Below are positions 8,801 to 16,812 of a DNA stretch of 64,000 nt, piece by piece; position 1 is the first letter of the stretch, and the number at the start of each line of letters is the position of its first letter. The stretch is taken from the NCBI GenBank assembly GCA_017303805.1, contig JAFLBQ010000006.1:62001-126000 (forward strand), read 5' to 3'. This DNA comes from Cytophagales bacterium. GTDB lineage: Bacteria > Bacteroidota > Bacteroidia > Cytophagales > Cyclobacteriaceae. The position numbers and the translations under genes are program-made. The notes under the pieces were generated by a model that did no database searches, was not told the DNA's origin, and saw only the letters and a program-made list of their open reading frames with translations.

Positions 8801-9003
8801 TTAAGTTGATCTTTATCAATTCCTGCCTGCTTTAGAATGGAATAGAAAGTACCCTTAGGTAAATCTCTACTTCCATGAACGGGTACTACAGTAATCTTTT
8901 TGGTTTTTAGATTTTCATAAATGTGATGACTGCCCTTGGATCGTTTGAATTCAAAGCCATTATTCTTTAACACCTTAATCAGGTATTGTGCGGAATAATT
9001 CAA
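8797..9003 (-). CDS. hicA: HicA family mRNA interferase toxin
   Basis: A 68-residue protein with the HicA double-stranded-RNA-binding-like fold signature. The helix reads LIKVLKNNGFEF, the motif GSHHIY carries the catalytic His (residue 26 or 27), and VPVHGSRDLPKGT is followed by a C-terminal helix. It overlaps hicB by 4 bp upstream and the aminotransferase by 4 bp downstream. HicA cleaves mRNA when not bound by HicB. All expected motifs are intact, so the module is probably functional. Confidence 0.93.
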   Translation of the reverse strand: MNYSAQYLIKVLKNNGFEFKRSKGSHHIYENLKTKKITVVPVHGSRDLPKGTFYSILKQAGIDKDQLK

Positions 9004-9230
9004 GCAGTTTGAAGATTAATGGAGTATTCCAAGGTTTCACTATCATCCGGAATAGTTTCGCCTTTTTCCTGGAGATGTTCAATGTAAACCTCAATTGCCT
9101 CTTTGGCCATGGATATGGCGTGATCCACACTTTCTCCATAGGTGATGCAGCCAGGAAGAGCGGGTACTGTAGCGGTGTAGCTCCCTTCTGGTTCTTTGGT
9201 TAATAGAATTTTATAGGTAAGATTTCGCAT
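9000..9230 (-). CDS. hicB: HicB family antitoxin
   Basis: A 76-residue protein with the HicB partial RNase H-like fold: EGSYTATVPALPGCITYGES, then SMAKEAIEVYIEHL. It lacks the extra C-terminal DNA-binding domain that longer HicB proteins carry, so autoregulation may be weak or indirect. It starts 25 bp after def and overlaps hicA by 4 bp. The order hicB-hicA is common outside E. coli. Confidence 0.92.
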   Translation of the reverse strand: MRNLTYKILLTKEPEGSYTATVPALPGCITYGESVDHAISMAKEAIEVYIEHLQEKGETIPDDSETLEYSINLQTA

Positions 9231-9255
9231 CGGCTTCTAAGGTAATCAATATCCA

Positions 9256-9810
9256 TTACTTCTTCAATGGTGCTGCAATCCGATACTCCGTATCCACATC
9301 GCCTTTGCTAATGTTGGTGAGTTTACTCTTCAACATGCGCTTCTTAAGTGGGCTTAGATAATCCACAAAAAGTTTTCCTTCTATGTGGTCGTACTCATGC
9401 TGAATAATGCGTGCCTTCATACCGCTAAACTCTTCGTCAAACGCATTCCAGTTTTCATCAAAATATTTAATGCGAACAGTTTCTTTGCGTAAAACTTCCT
9501 CGCGGATATTTGGAATGCTCAGGCACCCTTCTTCAAAGGGCCATTCATTTCCATATTCATCCGTTATCTGCGGGTTAACAAATGCTTTCTTAAAATCCTT
9601 CAGCGTAGGCTCGTCTTGCAGGCCGGTACCGTCCACTACAAAAAGCCGAATGCTCTTACCAATCTGTGGCGCAGCCAGCCCAATACCATTGGCTTCGTCC
9701 ATGGTTTCAAACATATCGGCAATTAGCTGGGTAAGGTCAGTGCCTTTCTCTATATCGGTGGCGCGCTTGCGCAAAACTGCATCGCCATACATTACAATCG
9801 GGTAAATCAT
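9256..9810 (-). CDS. def: Peptide deformylase
   Basis: A 184-residue metalloenzyme with all three family motifs: GIGLAAPQIG from residue 42, EGCLSIP with metal ligand Cys96, and QHEYDH with ligands His138 and His142 and catalytic Glu139. It removes the formyl group from nascent proteins in the cytosol. It is followed by hicBA after 25 bp and preceded by ruvX with a 69-bp gap, so it probably belongs to a long minus-strand transcription unit. Confidence 0.97.
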   Translation of the reverse strand: MIYPIVMYGDAVLRKRATDIEKGTDLTQLIADMFETMDEANGIGLAAPQIGKSIRLFVVDGTGLQDEPTLKDFKKAFVNPQITDEYGNEWPFEEGCLSIPNIREEVLRKETVRIKYFDENWNAFDEEFSGMKARIIQHEYDHIEGKLFVDYLSPLKKRMLKSKLTNISKGDVDTEYRIAAPLKK

Positions 9811-9879
9811 CTTGGGTTGTTGAACTGCAAAGGTAAAAAAAGGTTCTCAAAAAAGGTTGGCAAGCGATGTACGAAGCTC

Positions 9880-10293
9880 TTACCCGCGCATGGTTAAAAA
9901 GTCCTGCAGGATAATCACCGCGCTAATCTTATCCACGTTCCCTTTGGTTTGCCGGTCTTTCTTCTTTACTCCACCAGCAAGCATGGCCTGCTGCGCTATA
10001 GACGAGGTAAACCGTTCGTCTATGGTGGTAATAGGAATGGCGGGAAAGGTGGCTTTAAATTTTTCTATAAAACTTCGCACGGCCGGTGCTGTATCGGAGT
10101 CGGTATTGTTTAATTTTTTGGGTAACCCGATTACCACTTCTTCTACCAGCTCTTTTCCAAAATAGGTTGTGAGGTACACGAGCAAGGTGTCAGTAGCTAC
10201 TGTCTCTAATGCGGTAGCAATTATTTTTAGCGGATCGGTAACAGCCAAACCGGTACGTTTGGTTCCGTAATCAATGGCCAGCAATCTTCCCAT
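9880..10293 (-). CDS. ruvX: Putative Holliday junction resolvase RuvX (YqgF)
   Basis: A 137-residue RNase H-fold protein with the YqgF motifs: LAIDYGTKRTGLAVTD at the N terminus, VIGLPKKLNNTDS and TIDERFTSS, and acidic catalytic residues at the expected places. It is implicated in 16S rRNA 5' maturation and in junction resolution. Its ATG overlaps the stop of the upstream hemerythrin-like gene by one base (TAATG). The ruvX-def order is common in Bacteroidota. Confidence 0.93.
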   Translation of the reverse strand: MGRLLAIDYGTKRTGLAVTDPLKIIATALETVATDTLLVYLTTYFGKELVEEVVIGLPKKLNNTDSDTAPAVRSFIEKFKATFPAIPITTIDERFTSSIAQQAMLAGGVKKKDRQTKGNVDKISAVIILQDFLTMRG

Positions 10294-11036
10294 TAGTTGA
10301 ATTTGGAGCGCTCGAAAAACTTTCGCTTTACCTCATTTTCCAGAGCCATCGCTTTCGGAAAGAGAATTTCATTTTCTACGCGGGCATGGGTAATCAGGCT
10401 TTTTTCAAACTGCATGAGTTCAGTATAAATTACCTTCACATGCAGGGGCGCATCGGGTGGCAGGTAATAGTCTTTTGTTATTTTGCGAATGCCCTCCATT
10501 TCGTCATCGTGGGCTTCGTGTTCTACGGCACATTTTTGCAGCGAACTTTTCTCCATCATAAAATAAAGTTTGGAAGGGTTGGCTCTTCCGTGCGCAGCCT
10601 TTTCCAAAAGATTTATGTAGGTAAAAAGTGTGTCTTCCTCTTCATAAATGTGATGAATAAAGTCTTCGAGAAAAAGCGGGAACAACACCTTCAAATCGCG
10701 CTCTACCTGCATGAACTGCGCATGGTTAGCTTTAAAATTTTCTACCAGCCTGCCAATGTAGGGCAACTTATGTTTTACAAAAATAAAATGGGCGTGCTTC
10801 AAGTATTCAATAATCAGATCGAGCGGGTAGCTCATCAGGGGCAGTTCTGCTTCGGTAAAGTTAGCCCCGGGTTGCTCCAGTTCTTTTAAGACACTCTCAA
10901 CCTGTAGCCCCCGCTCGCGGCACACGTGCTCCAGGGTGTGCTCAGAATATTCGTAAAACCGAATGCCAAAATAGTACAAAACATAGGCTCGCACCGGATC
11001 CTGCTCAACTAACGCTGCTATGCTAAGGCTTTTCAA
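10293..11036 (-). CDS. Hemerythrin-like di-iron protein
   Basis: A 247-residue, mostly helical protein. Candidate iron-binding His/Glu residues are spaced as in RIC/YtfE proteins: KHAHFIFVKH, IHHIYEEED, VEHEAHDDEM and ITHARVENEILFP. The N-terminal ~60 residues resemble the ScdA_N domain by pattern (EHTLEHVCRERGLQ), but the CC pair normally found before it is replaced by FGIRFYEYS. Family members repair iron-sulfur clusters after nitric oxide or oxidative damage; whether this one does is inferred. It is the first gene of the minus-strand unit that continues into ruvX. Confidence 0.75.
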   Translation of the reverse strand: MKSLSIAALVEQDPVRAYVLYYFGIRFYEYSEHTLEHVCRERGLQVESVLKELEQPGANFTEAELPLMSYPLDLIIEYLKHAHFIFVKHKLPYIGRLVENFKANHAQFMQVERDLKVLFPLFLEDFIHHIYEEEDTLFTYINLLEKAAHGRANPSKLYFMMEKSSLQKCAVEHEAHDDEMEGIRKITKDYYLPPDAPLHVKVIYTELMQFEKSLITHARVENEILFPKAMALENEVKRKFFERSKFN

Positions 11037-11148
11037 AGGCTTTTACCAAAATTGATTGGTAAATATACAAAGCGGGGTGCCGAAAAATTAACCTCTCAAC
11101 AATTAATTTGAAACTTCCGTTAAAGTAACTTTCGGCAAGTTTAATGTT

Positions 11149-12774
11149 ATGGAAGCGCAGAAGAATTCATCGTACCAAATTGGCCTACCGCTTATTCTTT
11201 GTATCGGCCTGGCTGCAGGGGTGCTTATTGGCACCAGTCTTACCAACAAACCCGGTGGGGAGTCTATCAATCAGGATGTTCAAAAATTCAGAGAAGTACT
11301 GGGGCTGATAAAAAATGACTATGTGGACGAAGCGGAAACCAATAAGCTGGTGGAGGAAGCCATCGAACAAATGCTGGGCAAATTAGACCCGCACAGCTCC
11401 TACCTGTCGGCCCAGGACCGGATAGCCGCTACCGAAGATTTACAAGGGAATTTCGAGGGTATAGGCATTGAGTTTAATATTTTTCACGACACGCTGGTGG
11501 TGGTTACAGCCCTAAGCGGGGGGCCATCGGAGTCGGTGGGGTTAATGGCCGGAGATAAAATTGTGAAAGTGAACGATAAGGTTATTGCCAGCGTGGGCCT
11601 AACCAACCGCGATGTGCAGAAATACCTGAAAGGCCCGAAAGGCACCGAAGTAAAGATTGAAGTAATCCGCAAGAGCAGCACCACACCCATTACGTTCACC
11701 ATCATTCGCGATAAAATCCCTCAGTTTTCAGTTGATGCTGCCTACATGATCGATAGCGAAATCGGCTACATAAAAGTTAACCGGTTTTCGCAAACAACGT
11801 ATGCCGAAGTGAAAGAGAGCCTGAGCAAACTGAAGCGCCAGGGTATGAGTAAACTTATCCTCGACCTGCAAGGAAACCCGGGGGGTTATCTGGATCAGGC
11901 CGTAAATGTTGCCGATGAGTTTTTGAGCAAGGGCGAAAAGATTGTTTTTACCAGGGGCCACGAAAACCGCTATAACGAAGAGCACAATGCCACCGAGCGT
12001 GGCGACTTTGAGCAGGGAGATTTGATTGTGTTGGTTAGTGAAGGAAGCGCCTCCGCCTCGGAGATTGTTGCCGGTGCCTTGCAGGACAATGACCGGGCTT
12101 TGATTGTGGGCCGAAGATCGTACGGCAAGGGCTTGGTGCAACGGCCCTTTCGCCTTACCGATGGCTCGGAGGTACGGCTTACCATTTCCAGGTATTACAC
12201 ACCCAGCGGGCGTTCCATTCAAAAACCATATTCAAATCTGAACGAGTACGATAAGGATATTGCCAAGCGGTACAAGAACGGGGAGTTCTTTTCGGCCGAT
12301 AGCATTCATTTTAGCGATTCGTTAAAATTCACAACCTTAAACGGGCGCTCGGTTTATGGTGGTGGTGGCATAATGCCCGATTATTTTGTGCCGCTCGATA
12401 CAACCCAACACAGCGCGTACTTTAACGAACTGTTTGCTGCCAACGTGTTGCGCGAGTACGCATTTAAGTATGCCGAAGAGCACAAAACGGCTTTGCGCGA
12501 AAAGGGCTACACCGATTACCTCCGGAATTTTGAAGTAACCGATGTAATGTTGAGCCGGGTTGTGGTAATGGGTATTCAAAATAAAATTGCAGCCAAGCCA
12601 CGCGATCTGCAAAAGAATAAGCAGTACTTCCAACTATATTTGAAAGCCGAAATTGCCCGCAACGTGTGGGACAACCAAAGTTTTTATCCCATCATAAACG
12701 AAACCAACGAAGTGCTGCAGCAGGCTATCAAACTGTTTGATCGGATTCCGGAACTGAGCCGGAGCAAGATGTAA
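11149..12774 (+). CDS. C-terminal processing peptidase, S41 family
   Basis: A 541-residue protein with an N-terminal membrane anchor (about residues 13-30), a PDZ domain (about 90-180, containing GIGIEFN and GLMAGDKIVKVND) and an S41 core. The catalytic dyad is visible as Ser302 in GSASASEIVAGALQD and Lys327 in RRSYGKGLVQ. The ~150-residue C-terminal tail is typical of Bacteroidota CtpA-like enzymes. It should act in the periplasm on protein C termini. It is transcribed alone and divergently from the hemerythrin gene; a weak TTTG/TAACTTTC pair lies at about 11108-11135. Confidence 0.93.
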   Translation: MEAQKNSSYQIGLPLILCIGLAAGVLIGTSLTNKPGGESINQDVQKFREVLGLIKNDYVDEAETNKLVEEAIEQMLGKLDPHSSYLSAQDRIAATEDLQGNFEGIGIEFNIFHDTLVVVTALSGGPSESVGLMAGDKIVKVNDKVIASVGLTNRDVQKYLKGPKGTEVKIEVIRKSSTTPITFTIIRDKIPQFSVDAAYMIDSEIGYIKVNRFSQTTYAEVKESLSKLKRQGMSKLILDLQGNPGGYLDQAVNVADEFLSKGEKIVFTRGHENRYNEEHNATERGDFEQGDLIVLVSEGSASASEIVAGALQDNDRALIVGRRSYGKGLVQRPFRLTDGSEVRLTISRYYTPSGRSIQKPYSNLNEYDKDIAKRYKNGEFFSADSIHFSDSLKFTTLNGRSVYGGGGIMPDYFVPLDTTQHSAYFNELFAANVLREYAFKYAEEHKTALREKGYTDYLRNFEVTDVMLSRVVVMGIQNKIAAKPRDLQKNKQYFQLYLKAEIARNVWDNQSFYPIINETNEVLQQAIKLFDRIPELSRSKM

Positions 12775-12899
12775 AAGCAGAGCAGTTCTTAAAATTTGAA
12801 GGCTCAGGGTTTTAAGCTGGCATCGGTTGTATATCATAATTAGTTTTTGGGAGCGTTGCTATTTTTTTACCTTCACTTTTGCAATAACTACCTACCGCA

Positions 12900-14093
12900 A
12901 TGTATTACCACCGACTTGGAAAAATTCCACACAAACGTCACACGCAGTTCAGGCAACCCGATGGAAGTCTTTATAAAGAGGAATTGGTAAGCTCGGAAGG
13001 ATTCTCCGGGATTTATTCAAACCTGTACCACATCAATCCACCTACGCGTATTAAAGCTGTAAATGAGCCGGTAAAATACGGTCCACAGATTATTAAAGAG
13101 TATGCGTTGCGCCAAACTCATTTAAATACTTCAAAGGTTACTACTACCGGCCCGGATTTTCTTGCAGCACGCAAAGTATTGTTGGCCAACAACGATTGCG
13201 CTATTTCTATTTGCTCGCCCGAGCAACGCAAAATGGATTACTTCTATAAAAATGCCGAAGGCGATGAAGTAATTTTTATTCATGACGGCAAAGGAGTTTT
13301 AATTTCGCAATTCGGAAAGCTTGAAATAAGCCAGGGCGATTATGTGGTTATTCCGCGCACGGTTATTTATAAGCTTGAATTTGAAGCCGGCCCCTTGCGG
13401 CTGTTGATAATCGAGGCCGCCTCACCGGTAGAAACGGTGAAACGATACCGGAATGAGTTGGGTCAATTAGGCGAACACGCTCCCTATTGCGAGCGCGACA
13501 TTCGACCACCCCACGAATTGATTACCGACACCCGCAAGGGCGAGTTTCTGATAAAGATTAAAAAGCAAGGCTACCTGCATCACTATGTGTATGATTATTC
13601 TCCGTTAGATCTTGTTGGCTGGGATGGCTTCTTATGGCCCTATGCATTTTCTATTAACGACTTTGAACCAATAACCGGGCGCATCCATCAACCACCACCG
13701 GTGCATCAAACTTTTCAAGCCCACAATTTTGTAATCTGTTCGTTTGTGCCGCGCTTGTTCGATTATCATCCGCTGGCTATTCCGGCTCCTTATAACCACA
13801 GCAACATCGATAGCGATGAGGTTTTGTATTATGCCGAAGGAAATTTTATGAGCCGCAGGGGAATTGAGCGGGGTTCATTTACGTTACATCCGGGTGGCTT
13901 GCCGCACGGGCCACATCCGGGCACGGTAGAAAAAAGTATTGGCGCCAAAGAAACGCATGAACTGGCAGTGATGATTGATACCTTTAAACCATTATTCTTA
14001 ACCGAAGATTCGTTGGAGTTTCTGGATAAAAATTATCCGATGAGTTGGACGGATGCGATTGAGGGTGGGTTTAATGAAATCAATACACCCTAA
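12900..14093 (+). CDS. hmgA: Homogentisate 1,2-dioxygenase
   Basis: A 397-residue cupin-fold dioxygenase starting MYYHRLGKIPHKRHTQFR, as in bacterial HmgA. Iron ligands are recognisable in PYNHSNIDSDEVLYY (His and Glu) and in HPGGLPHGPHPG (His). It opens the aromatic ring of homogentisate in tyrosine and phenylalanine breakdown. No other gene of that pathway is adjacent, so the pathway is split. A weak promoter may lie at 12843-12881 (TTTTTGG, then CACTTTTG). Confidence 0.93.
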   Translation: MYYHRLGKIPHKRHTQFRQPDGSLYKEELVSSEGFSGIYSNLYHINPPTRIKAVNEPVKYGPQIIKEYALRQTHLNTSKVTTTGPDFLAARKVLLANNDCAISICSPEQRKMDYFYKNAEGDEVIFIHDGKGVLISQFGKLEISQGDYVVIPRTVIYKLEFEAGPLRLLIIEAASPVETVKRYRNELGQLGEHAPYCERDIRPPHELITDTRKGEFLIKIKKQGYLHHYVYDYSPLDLVGWDGFLWPYAFSINDFEPITGRIHQPPPVHQTFQAHNFVICSFVPRLFDYHPLAIPAPYNHSNIDSDEVLYYAEGNFMSRRGIERGSFTLHPGGLPHGPHPGTVEKSIGAKETHELAVMIDTFKPLFLTEDSLEFLDKNYPMSWTDAIEGGFNEINTP

Positions 14094-14128
14094 TTGTTTC
14101 GAGTAAAATTGTGGATTAACTTTAAACA

Positions 14129-14842
14129 ATGAAACCACTGCTATTTTTTCTGCTGCTGGCGTTAAGTAGTGTCTCCTTTGCCCAACCCAACCTGAACGGT
14201 GCCTGGCAGGCGGGTACCGATGAAAATAGAATGGTAATGATTGTTGCGGATAAGTTTTATTCTATAGTGGTTTATAGTCTGAAAGACAAAAATTATTTGG
14301 GAACGTTTGGCGGGACTTACCGGATTGAAAGTGGAGAATTTATTGCGATGCCTGAATTTGACACCTTTAATAAAGAACAGATAGGAGTTGAGAGCCGGTC
14401 TGTACTTCATCTTTCCGGCACCAACCTCAAGATGGGCTCCGGTAAGATTGTGTGGGATTTTAAAAAGCTGGACGATGGCAAGCCGGGTGCGCTGGCCGGG
14501 GCGTGGTTAATAACGGGGCGCATGGGCGATGACGGTAAAATTCAAAGCCGCACGCCCGGTGCCCGTAAAACTATGAAGCTACTTTCGGGCACACGCTTTC
14601 AATGGATTGCCTACAACAACGAAACAAAAGAATTTTTTGGCACCGGTGGTGGAACCTACACAACCGAAAATGGTAAATACACGGAAACGATAGAAGTATT
14701 CTCGCGCGATAACAGTCGGGTAGGGGCCCAACTTGAATTTGATTTTTCGTTTGTAGAAGGCAACTGGCGCCATAGCGGCAAGAGCAGCACCGGCCAACCC
14801 ATAGACGAAATCTGGTCGCAACGTTCGAAACTCGGAATCTAA
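14129..14842 (+). CDS. Secreted protein with two lipocalin-like repeats
   Basis: A 237-residue protein with a clear signal peptide ending SFAQP (about residue 19). Two related halves start LNGAWQAGTDENR and LAGAWLITGRMG, each continuing into a beta-rich pattern with (G)GTY and a terminal WxF/WxH strand. This suggests a duplicated small beta-barrel domain. No catalytic motif was seen and I do not recognise a named family with certainty. It sits between hmgA and a thioesterase gene on the same strand with short gaps, so it may be co-transcribed. Confidence 0.7.
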   Translation: MKPLLFFLLLALSSVSFAQPNLNGAWQAGTDENRMVMIVADKFYSIVVYSLKDKNYLGTFGGTYRIESGEFIAMPEFDTFNKEQIGVESRSVLHLSGTNLKMGSGKIVWDFKKLDDGKPGALAGAWLITGRMGDDGKIQSRTPGARKTMKLLSGTRFQWIAYNNETKEFFGTGGGTYTTENGKYTETIEVFSRDNSRVGAQLEFDFSFVEGNWRHSGKSSTGQPIDEIWSQRSKLGI

Positions 14843-14851
14843 CTTTTTACT

Positions 14852-15304
14852 ATGTCAATTTTTTCAATGCCACTTTCAATCCGTTGGTCGGATATCGATG
14901 CCAACCGGCACTTGCGCCACTCTGTGTATTATGATTTTGCCGCAGCAGCCCGCATGCAGTTGCTGAGCGAGCGCGGCCTTACCACCGAAAAATTTGAAGC
15001 GTTTGCCATCGGGCCGATTCTCTTCAGAGAAGAAGCAATCTTCAGAAGAGAAATCCGGTTGGAGGATAAAGTAACGATTACGGTAGAGTTGTATAAGAGC
15101 GCATCGGATTTTAGCCGCTGGAGTTTACGGCACACGTTTTTGAAGGAAGATGGCACGCTGGCTACAACGCTAACTATCGATGGCTCGTGGATTGATTTGA
15201 ACTTGCGCAAGTTGGCCCAACCCAACGAGTACATAAAAAGTATTTTTGCCGAATTTCCCCGGTCAGCCGATTTTCAATGGATAGAACTTTCTAAGAAGTC
15301 CTGA
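14852..15304 (+). CDS. Hotdog-fold acyl-CoA thioesterase
   Basis: A 150-residue 4HBT-type protein. The motif IRWSDIDANRHLRHSVYYDF carries the conserved Asp of the hotdog active site, and a second strand pattern, RREIRLEDKVTI, follows. The likely substrate is an acyl-CoA, but the chain is unknown. Its 3' end overlaps the convergent purN gene by 14 bp, so no terminator is possible between them. The start at 14852 was chosen over an internal ATG because the following sequence fits the family N terminus. Confidence 0.8.
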   Translation: MSIFSMPLSIRWSDIDANRHLRHSVYYDFAAAARMQLLSERGLTTEKFEAFAIGPILFREEAIFRREIRLEDKVTITVELYKSASDFSRWSLRHTFLKEDGTLATTLTIDGSWIDLNLRKLAQPNEYIKSIFAEFPRSADFQWIELSKKS

Positions 15305-15869
15305 TCCAGTTTTCAATTTCAACAGGATAATACTGGTGTTCCAGTTGCTGCACCTTTTGCGCAATTGATTCCGGAGTATCTGTTTTTTCAATGGTGCATT
15401 TGTGTTGTGCTATGATTTTCCCTTCGTCATAGTGTGCGTTCACCTCATGAATGGTAATACCGGTTTCAATTTCGCGCGCGGCACAAACAGCCTCGTGCAC
15501 ACGCATGCCATACATTCCCTTGCCGCCAAATTTTGGTAGCAAGGCTGGATGAATATTAAGAATGCGAAGCGGAAATGCTGCGATGAGGTTGTCGGGAATC
15601 AACCATAGAAAGCCCGCAAGTACAATGTGGGTTATGCCTGCGGCTTTCAGTATGGTTACAATTTCATCGCTTTCGTGAAATTGGGTTTTGGTAAATACCA
15701 GGGTAGGAATGTTGTAGCGGGCCGCACGTTGCAAGCCATAGGCTGCACCATTGTTGCTTAACAACAACCCTACTTTAATAGATTCGTGATGTTGAAAATG
15801 TTCAATTATTTTTTCGGCATTGGAACCGCTACCCGAAATAAAAATAGCAAGACACGCACTAGAACTCAT
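15291..15869 (-). CDS. purN: Phosphoribosylglycinamide formyltransferase
   Basis: A 192-residue protein with the GART signature: IFISGSGSNAEKII, NNGAAYGLQRA, FLWLIPDNLI, and the active-site segment ILNIHPALLPKFGGKGMYG with catalytic Asn and His. ETGITIHEVNAHYDEGKII supplies the catalytic Asp. It adds a formyl group to GAR in de novo purine synthesis. It lies apart from purH and overlaps a convergent thioesterase gene. Confidence 0.95.
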   Translation of the reverse strand: MSSSACLAIFISGSGSNAEKIIEHFQHHESIKVGLLLSNNGAAYGLQRAARYNIPTLVFTKTQFHESDEIVTILKAAGITHIVLAGFLWLIPDNLIAAFPLRILNIHPALLPKFGGKGMYGMRVHEAVCAAREIETGITIHEVNAHYDEGKIIAQHKCTIEKTDTPESIAQKVQQLEHQYYPVEIENWIRTS

Positions 15870-15915
15870 ACCTACACAAACTTCAAATGAAAATTACCTC
15901 GAACAACTTTTATAC

Positions 15916-16770
15916 TCAGATAAACACCATGCTAAAGATACCCAGCAACATAATAATCTTACACCATTGGCTTAGCCAGTAAAAATCTTTTTTTGTATCG
16001 GCCACCAGTAAACGTGCAACAAACAAACCTAACGGTATAAATAAGAAAATCAGAAAATAATATTCGGGCAATCGTGTAAAGGTGTAGTTCAGGTACAACA
16101 CCACAATGCCAAATACAAACAGAATACTATAAATCACCCATTTTGTTTTTCGCAGGCCCCACACAATGGGCAGCGTTTTGCAACCAAAGGTGTTATCGCC
16201 CTTCAGGTCTTCCATGTCTTTCACAATTTCCCGCACCAGCGTCATAAAAAAAGCAAATACTGCATAAATAATTACAAGCGCATAAAATTGGTAGTACAAA
16301 ATAGTTACAAGTACAACGGCAGCTCCGGTAAGTAAGGCCACAATCACGTTTCCGATAAAAGGTTGCCGCTTTAAATTGTTGGAGTACCACCAAAGTAAAA
16401 ATGCCGACACAACGTGAATGGCTCCGATCCGCAAGCCAACTAAAAACCCAAGGGCAACTCCAATCAGCGAAAGCGAAGTATGAAACAACAAGGCATACCT
16501 GCGGGTAATACCTTTGCCAATTACTACCCGCTCTGGTTTGTTGATCAAATCAATTTTAATATCGTAGTAATCGTTTATGATGTAGCCAGCCGCAGCAATA
16601 ATACCCGTGGAAACGGTAAGCACAAGCAAGCGCCAGTCCCACAGCGCACTGCGATCGATTAAAAAGCAAGCCGCAAAGTATTGAGCCAAGGCAATAATTA
16701 CCAGGTTCCAAAACCGGGTAAGCCTAATAAGTGCCAGCAGGCTAAATGATTGCTGAACAGGCTGAGTCAT
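15916..16770 (-). CDS. UbiA-family prenyltransferase
   Basis: A 284-residue integral membrane protein with seven to nine predicted helices. The first Asp-rich motif is NDYYDIKIDLINKPERVVIGK and the second is REIVKDMEDLKGDN; both bind Mg-prenyl diphosphate. The pattern is closest to the geranylgeranylglycerol-phosphate geranylgeranyltransferase-like group common in Bacteroidota, but the acceptor cannot be told from sequence. Quinone or other prenyl-lipid synthesis is possible. It lies between purN and the TonB receptor, without clear coupling. Confidence 0.85.
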   Translation of the reverse strand: MTQPVQQSFSLLALIRLTRFWNLVIIALAQYFAACFLIDRSALWDWRLLVLTVSTGIIAAAGYIINDYYDIKIDLINKPERVVIGKGITRRYALLFHTSLSLIGVALGFLVGLRIGAIHVVSAFLLWWYSNNLKRQPFIGNVIVALLTGAAVVLVTILYYQFYALVIIYAVFAFFMTLVREIVKDMEDLKGDNTFGCKTLPIVWGLRKTKWVIYSILFVFGIVVLYLNYTFTRLPEYYFLIFLFIPLGLFVARLLVADTKKDFYWLSQWCKIIMLLGIFSMVFI

Positions 16771-16812
16771 GGTTGCAAAGGTAACCGGATTTTTACTTTG
16801 CCCACGGCCCGG

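Noticed and set aside
11728-12222. Long minus-strand frame opposite the S41 peptidase gene
   Set aside because: It is a shadow of the peptidase coding sequence; the plus-strand product carries all catalytic motifs.
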